Positions 49,041-61,900 are shown, counted from the first letter of the stretch. The stretch is 64,000 nt of DNA from Monosporascus cannonballus (GCA_004154925.1 QJNS01000027.1:248001-312000); one strand, 5' to 3'. Numbers and translations: made by a program. Notes: a model not told the origin generated them from the letters alone.

Positions 49041-49072
49041 CCTAGTTACTCGTAAGAGCTCCAGTATATATG
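49041..49072 (+). repeat. SINE-like unit S4, left piece
   Basis: CTAGTTACTC...GAGCTCCAGTAT corresponds to the 5' part of unit S6 (AAAGCTCTAGTATATATA on the minus strand near 59350). Cut at ATATG by A-6 and resumed at 55788. Confidence 0.55.
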
Positions 49073-49460
49073 TGTTACGACCTGACAAGCCACGGCCTTC
49101 AGGAACGGTCGCAACGGAGAAGGCCAAGAAAATTATGTGGATCAGGTCACGTGATGGATCACCAACTCACTGGTGGTAAGCCAGTGAGCCGGATTACCAA
49201 CTCACTGGTAGTAAGCCAATAAGCCGGATCACTAACTTATTGGTAATAATCTAATTAAAGGAACAAAAATATATACATTTATTAATTTAATAATTTAAAT
49301 AATTTTAATTTATAATATAATATCGTTATTTAAAGTACTTTTAGCATTACGAAAAGTAATACGATTGTTATATTTATTATTTAAACTTTTACGATATTTT
49401 TTTAATATAAATTTGTTAATTTAAGGTTTAATAATTAGTTAAATTTTATAATTCGTTATA
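49073..49460 (+). repeat. 5' LTR of A-6
   Basis: TGTTACGACC to CGTTATA. The U3 holds short tandem repeats at about 49155-49245. The first half keeps G/C and the second half is A/T-rich. Confidence 0.9.
49155..49245 (+). repeat. U3 tandem repeat, about 34-bp period
   Basis: Successive units start GGATCACCAACTCACTGG, GGATTACCAACTCACTGG and GGATCACTAACTTATTGG. Each contains an inverted pair (ACCA...TGGT; CACTGG...CCAGTG). The same array occurs at 55475-55575, inverted at 27359-27425 and, degraded, near 670-735. Probably the element's upstream regulatory repeats. Confidence 0.7.
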
Positions 49461-52400
49461 CGTTATAAATTTTTATTTAATAATACCGTTAAATTTTAAA
49501 TCATATTTAACATTGTTAAAATATTAATTAATATTTAGGAAACCCTTATTTAGCAGCTTTAGGTTCGAATTCGGGAATTAGAAAAAAAAGTCCGATAACT
49601 TAGAGTTACGTTACTTACTTAACCTTTTTTCGTCCGCATAAAACCTAAAAAGACGGAACCTTATAATAAAAAAGATAATCCTTAAATTTTTTTAATTTAA
49701 GAGCAAATTTATTTTCGCTTTTTAAATTTTAATAACTTACCGAATATAATTTTAATAATAAAAATATACTTAATAAAAAATACGGTTAATTAATTTAAAG
49801 CCATTATAAAAAATATTTTGAAATTAAAAAAAGTAAATAAAGAAAACTTTATTAATAAAATCTTTTTAATTTATATTAATTTCGAAAATAAAATATGTAA
49901 TATTTTCGGTAATGTGAATAAAAAATAATTTATAGCTTAATAATTTTTGCAATTCCGATAAAAAGAATTTACGTTTAAATATGCCGTAACCTTTAAAAAT
50001 TTTGCAGCTAAGGGCGGATAAGAAAATAATAAAGCCGATATCTTTATCGATATATTTTATAAAAGGTTAAAAAATAATATAAAAAATAAGATTATTTAGA
50101 TTAAATAATTAATTACTTTAAATCGGTATATGGTAAAAATAATTAAAATTAATAATCGACAGTTTGAAAAGTAATAGAAAACAAAAAAATAATATATTTT
50201 ACGTTCGGAATATAATAAATTTAAGTAAAGGAAAAAATAAGATATATCCTTTATTTCTTATAAAATAACGCCAGGATTTATGGAACTTGGCGTTCCTTAT
50301 TAATAAAACTAAAGCTAAATTAAATGTTTTAATTATGGCAAAATAAAATATAAGGCTTATAAATATAGAAAACTCAAAAAATTACGATAAAATAATTAAA
50401 CCCTTATACCGGAAAAATAAGCTAAAAATAATTAAGAAAATAATAATAAAGCTATTAATATAATCTAAGCCAAATACGTATTAGGTTTACGACAAAAAGT
50501 CTAATAGGGATTATTACGATAAAAGATTCGACGAAAGATACGAAAAGCCAAAAAACTGATTTAATAAATATTATAAATATAACGAAAAACATTATAAAGA
50601 TAATTACGTAAATATCAAAGTTAGACAGAAAAAGTTTGCCCCGGAATCTTTAATCGATACGGTAAAATATATGCCATATATTGTCGACGACGAGAATATT
50701 TCGATTACGAAAATGGATATAACATATTTACGTATAAATTACCCGTATAGATATTATAAGGGATTCGACTTTTTAAACCGAACCGGATATAATAAAAATA
50801 ATAAGTAATAATATTAACAGCTTCGAATTATAACTTTAAAAAACATTTAACAATTAGCCGAAATAAAGAATTAACTTAAAAAAATAATATCCGTAAAAAA
50901 ATCTTTTTATTATTATAAATAATATAATTATTAAACGGAAAACGAATTAATTTAGTGTACGGTAAAAAAGTATTATCGAAATATTATTACGGACCTTTAT
51001 TTTTAATTAATATTTATTATAAATCCTTACGAAAAAAAGGGTATTAAGGAAAAAATACGGTAATTTACAAAAAACTTTTAAAATGATAACCAGAATAACG
51101 CATAATAAAATATAATCGCAAATATAAAAAAATAATTTATGCGATAAAAGGAATTTGCAAAAAAATTAAAAATAATTAATACTGTTTAAAGGAATAATAT
51201 GCCGGCAATAATAATAAATATAATAACTTAATACGTTAAAGAAAAAAACATAAATAAGGTTCGACAAATTCGAATAAGAATTAAAAAAAAGGATTATTTA
51301 TAAAAAATCGCAAAATAACGAAACCTAGAGAAATTAAAGGGAATTCCCAAAAAAGGCTTTAAACGTAACAATAAAAAACGTTGATAACTTTATTACTTTA
51401 AATATACGAATCGGAACGTACTAATATACCGTAATAATAAATTACGGAACTTTGGGCGGAAATTATATTATCCTAAATATGGTTAATAAACTTCGATTGC
51501 CATAAAGACACAAATTAGAACCTTACATAATAACAAATACCGAAAATTAAGAATTCTTTTACGATAACGGAAAAATTATACGCAAAATTAATTACTTTAA
51601 GATTTTTATCTAAAAATAATATTAAATAGTTAATTTCGATATCGTGCCATTCGAGAATTACGATATAATTTTAGAATTACTATGGATACGTTAATACAAA
51701 ATTTTAATTAATAACGGAACTTATTAAGTAAAATTTACCTTATACCCTATTAATAAATAAAAAAAGAAAAAGTTAAAATCTTAATATTTAATCGATAATA
51801 ACGATAAATATAAATATAAGGATACGATAAATACCTTATTACTCAAAAAAATAAAATATAAAAAAGAAAACGGATATTAAAAAAGAATACGACATATTAT
51901 TATTATTATTAAAACGAAATTAAAGCAATTAAATAACGATTTAAAACAATGAGAACAATAACCCAAAAAATCAAAAAATTTAATTAATATATTATTATAA
52001 TACTATGAATACGAACAGCTTTTTAAAAAAAATTCGGTACGAAATTATTAAAATATAGCGAATAAAATCATAAAATAATTTTTAAAAAAGAAATTTTAAC
52101 AAAGTTTTACCTTATTTATAACCTTAATAAAAACGAATTACGTTTTCTTAAAATATACCTGGAAAATCGGTTATAAGAAGGATAAATTCGACCTTCGAAA
52201 TTACTAGCAGGATACCCGATATTATTTATATCTCAAAAAAATGGGAAATTATAATTTGTAATTAGTTATTAATAATTAAACGATATTATTATCAAAAATA
52301 AAATATTATTACCTTTAATTACGGAAATAAAAAACTGATTTTATGGAACCAAATAATTTATAGTATTCGATCTTAAAAATAAATATAACCTTATTAAAAT

Positions 52401-52529
52401 AAAAAAAATACGAATAAAAAATAACCTTTAAAATAAAATATAAACTATTTAAATATTTGGTTATATTAATAGGCCTTACCAACGTACCAATAACCTTCCA
52501 GCGAATAATTAATTACGTATAACGAAAAT

Positions 52530-52660
52530 ATTTCGATATTTTCGTTATTTGCTATCTTAACAACATTTTTATTTTCTTAAAAACCAAAAAAATATACGCA
52601 AAATACGTTTATAAAGTTCTTTAAGCTTTATAGGATATAAGGTTTCTTATTAATATAAAA
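52530..52660 (+). pseudogene. A-6 reverse transcriptase remnant
   Basis: DIFVICYLNNIFIFLKTKKI followed by VL*AL*DIRFLI, i.e. VYLDDILIFSKT with both Asp changed to Asn. Matches A-4 at 22370-22500. Confidence 0.75.
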
Positions 52661-55394
52661 AAAAGTTAATTCCATATATAGGAAATAAAATATTTAAGAT
52701 ATATTATTATCTTAGGATATATCAAAATAAGCCTTAAAAATCGTTATAATTATAAATTAATAAACGTTAACGATAATTATGGAGGTTTAAATATTTTTTA
52801 AATTCGCTAATGACTATAAAAAATTCATTCGAAATTTTAGCAAAATAATTATACCTTTAACGAATTTTACGAAAAAAAAAGAATTTAAATAAATATCAAA
52901 TACGAAAAAAACATTTTAAATTATTAAAAATACGATTATTAACGAACCAATATTAATTATGTACGATCTAAACCGTCTCGTGAAGTTAAAAATCGATATT
53001 TCGGATTATACGTTAAACGTAATAATCGGATAATAAAATAATTAAAACAAATTATATTTTAATATATTCGTTTCGTACAAATTAAAAAAAACCAAACTTA
53101 ATTACGGCTTTCTAAATAAAAAATTTATAACTATTATTATGGCATTTTGGAAATTTAAATATTTACTAAAAAAAACTTATACCAAATTAAGGTTTATACG
53201 GATTATCAAAATCTTACCTAATTTATTATAACTAAAAAATTTACAAAATAATAATTAAAATATGCGGAAATATTAGTAAACTTCGACTTCGTTATTATTT
53301 ACAAGAAAAAAATCAAAAAACGGCAAAATAAATATTTTAAGTAAATAACCAAACCTTAAAAAAATTATTAAAATTAAGTATATAATTTTCGATACCTCTA
53401 TAAAAAAATATTTACGTTTATAACAAATTACGATAATTCGAATAATACCATACGATATGCATTAAAAAATTTAATAGCATAATAACGGTTTCCCAGAAAA
53501 CCAAAAAATGGATAAGATATAAATTTTAAAAAAATATCAGAAAAATCTAATACGAAAAATATACGAACATTAATTATATGGATATCCAGGGATTTACAAA
53601 ACCCTAAAACAACTTTAACGCATATATTCCTTTCCTAAAATAAAATTAATAATATAAAAAATTATACGGCAATATAGTATTTACGTTAAAGCAAACATTT
53701 GACGACATAAACCATACGGAAAATTACAACCATTATTAATCGCAAAACGACCATAATATTTAGTTATATATAATTTTATTACCAAATTTGATATATTAAA
53801 ATATCTAATTATAAAAATATATCATAATAGTATTTTCGTAATTATCGACCGATTTATAAAACTTTTTTATTTTTTTATTATATTATAAGGATATAAACGC
53901 CGAATAATTGGTATATATTTTTTCAAACATATTTTTAACGTATACCGATTATTAATAAAAATTATATTAAACAAAAAATTAACTTTCGCATTTAAACTTT
54001 GGCAATGCTTAATAACATAAATTGGCCTAAATTACAAACTATTTAACATATTTAAATCTTAAAAGAATAAATAAATTAAATCTTAAAACTTTATTTACGA
54101 TATTAAATTAATTATGAACAAAATAACTGGATTAAAAAATTACTAATTATATACCTAATTTATAATATTAATTATTATGAAAATATTAAAATAATATTTA
54201 CGAACGTAAATTTTGGTTTTATTTTAAAAATTTATAAAGAAATACGTAATAACGGTTTAATTAATATTAAAATAATTCTTACGTTAAAATAATTATAATA
54301 ATTATATCAAAAAATAAAAACAAAATTAAAATTCTTACGAAATTAAATAAGCAAATATTATAATTAAAAATAGTTAAAAAAATTAATTTTTGAAAAAAGA
54401 AAAAGGGTTTTGCTCGTTATAAAAAATATTTAAATAAAACGACTTAATAAAATATTCGATTGTAAATATATCGGTGTATATAAAATCGCCAAAAAATCTT
54501 AAAAAAATTATTAATTAAAATTTTAATTAAAAATTAAATTTTATTTAATTCTTTATGTTTTTTTATTCGAATTAATAACAAATATAATCAAAATACATAC
54601 GGCATAAAACGACGTAAAAATAAAAAACAAGCAAATATACGAAATAAAAAAAAATATTCGACATACGAAAACAAAACGGATTTACCTAATACCTAATCAA
54701 ATGGAAAAAATATCCAAATTCCGAAAATACCTAAAAACCCGCCAAAAATCTAATGAGCGCCTAATACCTATTAAAGAATTTTTATTAGTAACGGCGGAAC
54801 CACCCGAAATAATAATATCCTAATTTACAAAATGTAAAGAAAGAAATCCTTGGTTTACCGTATTTCAATTAATAACGTCCACCTTTTTTAAAGCCTAAAC
54901 CTTAATTACGGATTTTGATTTTAATTACGCAAAATTATTAAAATCGTTTAAGGATTAAAGGACATAATTAACAAATTTCGTACCTTAAGATTAATAAAAT
55001 TGGCGTTAACGATATATACAAAAAAAACGCATAAAGGTTTTAAACAAAGATTTTTCGGCCGTTAATTTTTTTTTAACCTTTTCAATTTTGCAATATAACG
55101 ATTAATTCTGGAAATAAAGATTTTTATCCCGTTATACGAACGACTTCGATAAACATATTTTTTATAACGAAAAACCCCATTTATTATTTTGTAATTAAAT
55201 TGCCGAACAAAACAGAAAAAAATAAAGTATTGTATTAAAACTTTCGAATTTAATTAAATTAACTAAGGTAAATCGCTGTTCGGATTTGCAAAAATAACGA
55301 TTGGACATACCGGAAAATATGTTAAAAGTATGGCAAAAAGATTTACCAGAAAAAAAGAAATTTTGAAAGTAAGATTTTGGGAAAAGGGAAATCG

Positions 55395-55782
55395 TATTAC
55401 GATTTAACAAATTACGGCCTCCAAGAACGGTCGTAATGGAAAAGGCCAAGAAAATTATGTGGATTAGGTTACGTAATGGATTACCAACTTATTGGTGGTA
55501 AACCAATAAGCCGGATTACCAACTTACTGGTGGTAAGCCAGTAAGCCGGATCAGCAACTTACTGGTAATAATCCAGTTAACGGAGTAAGGATATACACGT
55601 TTATTAATTCCATAATTTAAATAACTTCAGCTTGTAATATAACATCGTTACCTAAGGTACCCTTGGCATTACGAGACGTAATACGATTACTGTATCCATT
55701 GCTCAAACTCCCACGATACTCCTGCCAACATAAATCCGTCGACTTAAGGTTTAATAGTTGGTTAAACCCTATAGCTCGTCAC
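55395..55782 (+). repeat. 3' LTR of A-6
   Basis: TATTACGATT to CTCGTCACA. The R-U5 part from 55625 is almost unmutated (GGTACCCTTGGCATTACGAG). The minus-strand frame at 55195-55449 spans the interior/LTR boundary and is not a gene. Confidence 0.9.
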
Positions 55783-55787
55783 AATAT

Positions 55788-55879
55788 GCAGCTGAAAGCA
55801 CCAGGATAATTGCCACAATTGTGATCATTTCACCGATCTTTTGCTCTAGTGGCGCAGCGGTATATGTTGCAGCCGTTAC
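55788..55879 (+). repeat. SINE-like unit S4, right piece
   Basis: CAGCTGAAAGCACCAGGATAATTGCC..., ACCGATCTTTTGCTCTAGTGG and an A-box-like TGGCGCAGCGG at 55850-55860. With 49041-49072 it gives about 124 bp. The flanks AATATCTGTTAAA (49027) and AATATCGTTAAA (55880) look like a 12-13-bp target duplication, as LINE-mobilised SINEs make. Confidence 0.6.
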
Positions 55880-56962
55880 AATATCGTTAAATTTTAAATA
55901 ATATTTAACACTATTAAAATATCGACTAATACTTAGAATATCTTTATTTAGTAATTTCATACCCGGATTCGAAAACTCAAGGCAAAGGTTCAGCAGTTTA
56001 TCAGCTAGGTTAAAGTTATGTCACTTGTATAGGCCTCCTTTACTAAGATAAAACATAAGAAGCCGGAGCCGTATAACGAGAAAAACAATTTTCGAATTTT
56101 TATAACTTAGATATACCTTTACTTTTAATTCTTTTCCGTTAATAAACCAGCAAATCACGTTCTAGCTACAAGAACATGCTTAATAACAAACGTAATTAAT
56201 TAATGCAATACGGTATAAGAGATTTTTTCGAAAGAAAAATCCAATAAAAAGGTTTATTAACGATATCTTCTTCTAATATCCCAATTTCCAATATAGGCTA
56301 CGCAATTATTTCGGTAATACAAACCAAAAACGGTCAATAATATAATAAATTCTTTAATTAGGACTAAAGAAATTAATTTTTATATATTCAGCTACTTTTA
56401 AAAGCTTTGTAACTCTGTCCGGATACGAAGATAACGAAACTAACGCCTTTATCGACCTATTTTACAAAGAATTAAAAGACGATATAAAATATTAAAATTA
56501 TTGAAATAAATAAAAGGTTATTTTGAACAAGTACATCGTAGAAATATTTAAAATTGACAAACGATAATTTAAGAAACGATTAAGAAAAAAAAGCAATATA
56601 CCTTAGGATCCAGTTATATTAATTCAAACTACGAGAAAAAGCGAAATATCTTTTTAACTTCTCATAGTACTACATCAGAATTTATAAAAGTTGGAATTAC
56701 GTATAAATAAAAGTAAAGCCAGGTCAAATCTTTGATTTATAGAAAAATGAGATATAACGCTTATAAATACAAGAAACCTAAGATATTTCGATAACTAAAT
56801 ATTCATATTTAAAGAATAGACCAAGAAAGATTAGAGAAATAACGAAAAACTTATTAACATAATCCGAACTTAATACGAAATAAGGCCATTACGACAAAAC
56901 ATCCGACTCAAAATGTTAAAGGTCAAAAACTTGGCCTAAAAGGCAATAAGAAAATAATAATA

Positions 56963-57082
56963 TGTGATGATATGTACAGCTAGTGCTTATAAGGCTGATT
57001 AGAGTGTCCAAACCCCAATTGGGGTTTGGAATTGCTGACCTTTGGGTATTGTGGCTAGCGTCGCACCCTTGTTATCTCACAA
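56963..57082. mobile_element. Normal-composition insert with a 22-bp perfect palindrome
   Basis: About 120 bases of ordinary G/C content inside the A/T-rich gag region of A-5; the corresponding place in A-6 (about 50575) has no such insert. The centre is a perfect palindrome at 57008-57029 with arms CCAAACCCCAA. The ends are weakly inverted (TGTGATGATA / TTATCTCACA). Exact limits and target duplication are unclear. Confidence 0.5.
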
Positions 57083-58907
57083 ATACGGCTTTAAAGATAA
57101 TTAAAGAAGTGCTAAAAATGGATAGACAATATTTGTCTCGGAATCCGTAAGTAATATGGCAAAATATACGCCGTATATTATAGATGAGAAAAATACTAAC
57201 ATATAAGGCACGAAAACATCTATTTATTAACGTATCGTACGTATATATAACAAAAGATTGGATTTTTTAAATCGAACTGAAAATGATAATGCAAATAATT
57301 AATAACATCGATATTTTCGAATATTTATCATATAAAACGATATCGATAAACCAATAGTGTTATAAGATTAATTAGAAAAAGAATAATACCCTTAAAAGTG
57401 TTTTTTTAGTTTTATAATTAATGCAATTATTAACGCGTAAAAAAATTAATTTAGTATATAATAAACAAATTCTTACAAATTTAGTAAAAACCTTTTTTTA
57501 AAATTAATACTTACCACAAACCTCTTCGAAAATAAGCAGTTAAAAAGATGCAATAAATTACTTGAAAGTCTTTTAAGAAAATAATAAATTATTAATGAGC
57601 TTTATTAACCGCTATATATTATATAGAAGAATACTTTATTTAATAACATAAACAATTATAAATTAACAAAAGAAATTAAAATAATTTTAAAATAAATAAA
57701 AGAGAAAATTGGATAGATATAATAAGTTAACGTATTGTACGAAAGAATATAAACAAAGGTTAATAAATTCGAAAAGAATTAAAAGAAATATTATTAGGAA
57801 ACGAACCGCAAAATAACAAAAGTTGAAGAAATTAAGACGAACATTTAAAAGAAGATTCGAACGCGATAATAAAAGCCGTTAACAATCGTAATACTTTAAA
57901 TATACGAATCGAAACGCAATGATACACTATAATGATAAATTAAAAAGCTTTAGGCAAAAATTCTATAATATCGAATATTATTAATAAATTTAAATTATAC
58001 AAACAATATAATCTTCGTCTTTACACAGTTATATATACCGAAAAGTAGGGTTTTGCTTATAATAAAAAAAGAATTTAACGCGAACTAAATTATTTCCAAA
58101 CATTTATTTGCAAATGATGTAAAATGGTTCATTATTATGTAGTTTTATTTAGAATTTATAAAATATTTTTAAGATTACTATAAGTAAATTATGAGAAGAT
58201 CTTAGGCAAAGAAAATATTAGTTAAATAAGATTAGGTTTGTATCCCGTTAATAAATAAAAAAAAGTTAAATTTTAAGTTGGTCGGAAAGAGCAATAAATA
58301 ATAATATAAATATACGATTACTACTATATTACAGGAGGAAATAAAACATAAAATAACGGATATTAAAAAAAAGAATATATCGTAATTATTATTAAATAAA
58401 ATTTTAAGTAATTAAATAATTATTTAAAATAATAACATTTAATGTTAAAACCTTGGATTATTATATTATTATAATATTATAAATTTCAGCAGTTTGTTTT
58501 TAAAAAAATTTTCACAAAGTATTACGACGTAATATAAAATATTATAAAACACTTTTAAAACAAATTATTATTTAGAGAACTTTATATTATTTATAATTGA
58601 ATTGAAAAAAACGTTATATGTATTTTATAAAAGTCCCTATATAATCTATTAAAAATAGATTTAATTTTTGAAATTATTCATAAATTTATTTATATTTTTC
58701 GTTTTTCAAAAGATTTTCAATTACTATTATTATTAATTTCCTATTATACATAATATTATTCTTAAAAAACCAATATTATTATGCTCAAAATTTTAAAATA
58801 TAAAATTGACTTCATAAAGTATATTAATTCATAATATTTAATTATATTAATAAACTTTATAAATATAATAATAAAAATTTATTAAATAATAAATTATATA
58901 CTTTTTA

Positions 58908-59030
58908 TAGCTATATTATGCCATTACAACTGAAGAGTAGAAGGTTAATGGAATAATCGTTATTGTAGCAATTATCCCGGTGCTTATAACTATATATATA
59001 CTTGAGATCTTTATAGTGGGCCAAATCGTA
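58908..59030 (-). repeat. SINE-like unit S5
   Basis: On the minus strand: AAGATCTCAAGTATATATATAG, AGCACCGGGATAATTGC, GATTATTCC, then ACTCTTCAGTTGTAATGGC, the same order as unit S4. Head-to-tail with S6; together they break the RT region of A-5. Confidence 0.55.
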
Positions 59031-59034
59031 ATAA

Positions 59035-59395
59035 GCTATTCCTCCATCTAGTACTTGGCCTCGAAGCCTAGAGATACCCATTCGAAGATAAAGGACACCT
59101 AAACCTTATCGGCAGGATTTACAACAACTACTTAACTTCTAAGGCTTGCCCCGTACTGCCTATATACATTTAAGAAAAACTTTATAAATAACGTTTAATC
59201 TATAGATCGAACCCAGCATTGGCGGTTATTTACCGTTAGTCGATCATAATAATATGGGTATATTGTATTATTACGTTATCAAGGCAGAATATTAATAAAA
59301 TAATTGTAATTATAATAATTATCCTACTACTTAGAGTTATATATATACTAGAGCTTTTTAAGATGAACTAAGCCGTAATGATATTACTAAAATAT
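59035..59395 (-). repeat. SINE-like unit S6, longest copy with A and B boxes
   Basis: On the minus strand: GCTCTAGTATATATATAAC, GGATAATTATTATAATTAC, a tRNA-like part with TGATAACGTAATAATAC (A-box region), GATCGACTAACGG, and an intact B box GGTTCGATCTA at 59213-59203. It then continues as GGCAGTACGGGGCAAGCC, shared with S1 near 43500. About 360 bp in all. Shows that the unit is a tRNA-headed repeat with a body, i.e. SINE-like. Confidence 0.6.
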
Positions 59396-60529
59396 CTTAA
59401 TATTTTTATTTATTCGGAATTGAATGCATATTTAAAATATGCTTATAAATTCATTTATATTTTATAAAATCTTATATTATTAATAAAGTAAAAAATTAAT
59501 GTTATAAATAAGAAGAAATTTAAAATAAGTAATTATTTTAAATTATATTAAGATAAATATTCAAAAGATTATCATGGTTACAAAAAGTAAATGTTAAATA
59601 CATTTAAAAAATGAAATAACATTTTGAGTTTATTAAATATTATAAAGAAATACCTCGGAATGCGATAAAAGTTTTAAAAATATAAAATATATTTATTAAC
59701 GAATTAAAAGTAATTATATATCGTTGATCATGTTCTATTTTAATAAGACTTTATATTTCGAATTATATATTAAATTCAATAAATGAATACTAAAGTAATT
59801 AAACTAATTTATAAGTAATTACGTTTTTTTTATATATATTACAAAATCTAAGTTAATTCCTTAATTTTAAGTAAAATATTTAATATTATTATTATAGTTT
59901 TACGCGACTTTAGAAACGTCTTGAAATAAAGTCTTTTACGAATTTAAATTTACATAACTAATTAATATTATATTTATTTTTTTACGATTAAAAAATTTCA
60001 GAAATAATGATTATAATGTTTAAAGAAAATAAGGAATTTCGTTTGCGACATTATTTGCGAAAAAGGGTTAAAATAAAAAAACTGATAGTGTAAGTAAGTA
60101 ATAAAATTTCGAAAAAACGTAGAGGAATATTATTTATATAAATTTCGGTAATATTTTAAAAAACTACTTATATTGATGTTATGATATCATAATACGAGTT
60201 ATATTATATAATGTATAACTAAAATGGAACGAAAATATATATGTTAAAGTTCTATATAATAAATTTAAAACTTTAGACATACAAATCTTAATTATATAAA
60301 TAGGAAAGAATTTATATAATTTTAAAATAATTTTAATACATTTATTATTTTTATAATAAAAATATTACCTTTTAAAATTCGACGATACTATAAACTTTAT
60401 CATAAACACAAGATATAACGAAGCAAACCTTTTAAAAATTATGATTATTAGTTTTAAAAAGATTATAAATTTTATTCTCTAAAAACGTTATTATTAAATT
60501 TAATTTAGATAAAAATTTAACTATGAAAA

Positions 60530-60620
60530 TATATTACGATTATATTGTCGTAGTTTCTAAAGGATTTACAAAACTTTCGTATTTTCTTTTTAATTTAAAA
60601 ATATTCATATTCAAGAAATC
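60530..60620 (+). pseudogene. A-5 integrase core remnant
   Basis: IVVVSKGFTKLSYFLFNLKIF near 60540 is the A-5 form of VIVDRFTKxxHF seen in A-4 and A-6. Catalytic Asp lost. Confidence 0.6.
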
Positions 60621-61900
60621 ATGTAGACTATTTGAATGTATTTTTATCCAACATATATATTGTTCGAACTTACTTTAAATAAAAGAGTAACATTTGTTTG
60701 AAAGCTTTTAACAAAGTTTTATAATATTAATATATTTAAGTTCGACAGTATTTAACGTATTTAAACTTTAAATTAGTAATTAAAAAACAGCTGAATTTAA
60801 TATTAAAAACGTATTTATAAGATTATATTAATGCTAAACAAAATAATTAAATCCTTGATCTATTTTTTTCTTTTTTAATAAACAATATTAATTATGAAAT
60901 AATATTAATATTAGATTAATAAACACGAAATTTGGATATATACTGAATATTTACGATAAAGATGAATATATAATTACGTGAAAAATTCAAATTAAAATCC
61001 GTAGGTAATTAAATTAATACGTATTATAACCGAAGAGAGATAAGGAAATTAATTTTTTAAAAAACGAGAATTACTTCATCTTATTATAAAACAAATTTTA
61101 CTTCAAAACCTATCTCACAACTTCATTTTCAGTATATCAGTGTATACGAAATTCGCAATTAAAAATGTTTTTAAAAAACCAATTTAATTTATTTTTTATA
61201 TTTCCTTATTTAAATTAATACCAAGTATTATTAATGTTTATACGAAACTCAATAACGTGAAAGTAAAAAACGAAATTATGTATAAAATAAAAAAAATTCT
61301 AAATGTGATAAAACAAAACTTACATAATACTTAATTAAATAGAAAAATTACCTAGATTTCGAAATTATCTAAAAGCTCGCAAAAGACCTTTCTAGTAATG
61401 GTGTAATTACCGATAATAACTTGTTAATCCAGGATTTTAGGGAAAGGTCAATTAAAAGAATTAACAAATAGCGCCGTTATAGCAATTTCGATTTTTTTGC
61501 ATTTTTATTATTTTAGTTCGTCTATTTATTGATGCCGGCAATCAATAATTTTAATTATTTGTCGTAAAAAACGATTTTAATATTATAATTTAAAAAAACG
61601 ACCTTTGATTTCATTAACATTATGCTGTTTACGCGTTGGGTTTCCCTTTACTTTTGGCTAAAGTTACGAAAAAGCTATTTTAATAACGGCTTTCTTTAGA
61701 TTAACATAATTTCTTTTTATCTAAATACGATGCAAAAGATTATACGGAACGCCAGAATGCTTACAATGATACCGGTTTTTAGTGCATTCGTTATAACCAC
61801 GAATTTCTTTTAATTATTTAATATTTAATACTATTGTCGATCCGCGAGAACCACGGCATTGCTTTACAACATAATTCAATAATATAAATAATCAGATTTT

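Larger units (their letters stand above)
49073..55782 (+). mobile_element. Family A copy A-6, full length, plus strand, RIP-inactivated
   Basis: 6710 bp, LTRs 49073-49460 and 55395-55782, both 388 bp, with perfect duplication ATATG at 49068-49072 and 55783-55787. The interior aligns with A-4: gag near 50640-50720, RT near 52530-52660, integrase near 53830-53930 (FVIIDRFIKLFYF, here with the catalytic Asp kept). Coding frames are full of stops. Inserted in SINE-like unit S4 within A-5. Confidence 0.9.
48647..61900 (+). mobile_element. Family A copy A-5, plus strand, interrupted by SINE-like units, A-6 and a small insert
   Basis: 5' LTR 48647-49005, interior start 49006-49040, then a SINE-like insertion that itself contains A-6. 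The interior resumes at about 55880 (CGTTAAATTTTAAATAATATTTAAC). A gag-like block is near 56400-56500, SINE-like units at 58908-59395 break the RT region, the integrase motif is near 60545 and the chromodomain-like end near 61270-61370. The 3' end meets another family A LTR at 61901 whose U3 differs from that of 48647, and TTTAG before 48647 is not repeated after 62277. The true 3' LTR is therefore lost or replaced. Confidence 0.65.

Noticed and set aside
55195..55449. 84-codon minus-strand frame
   Set aside because: Runs across the A-6 interior/3' LTR boundary on the non-coding strand.
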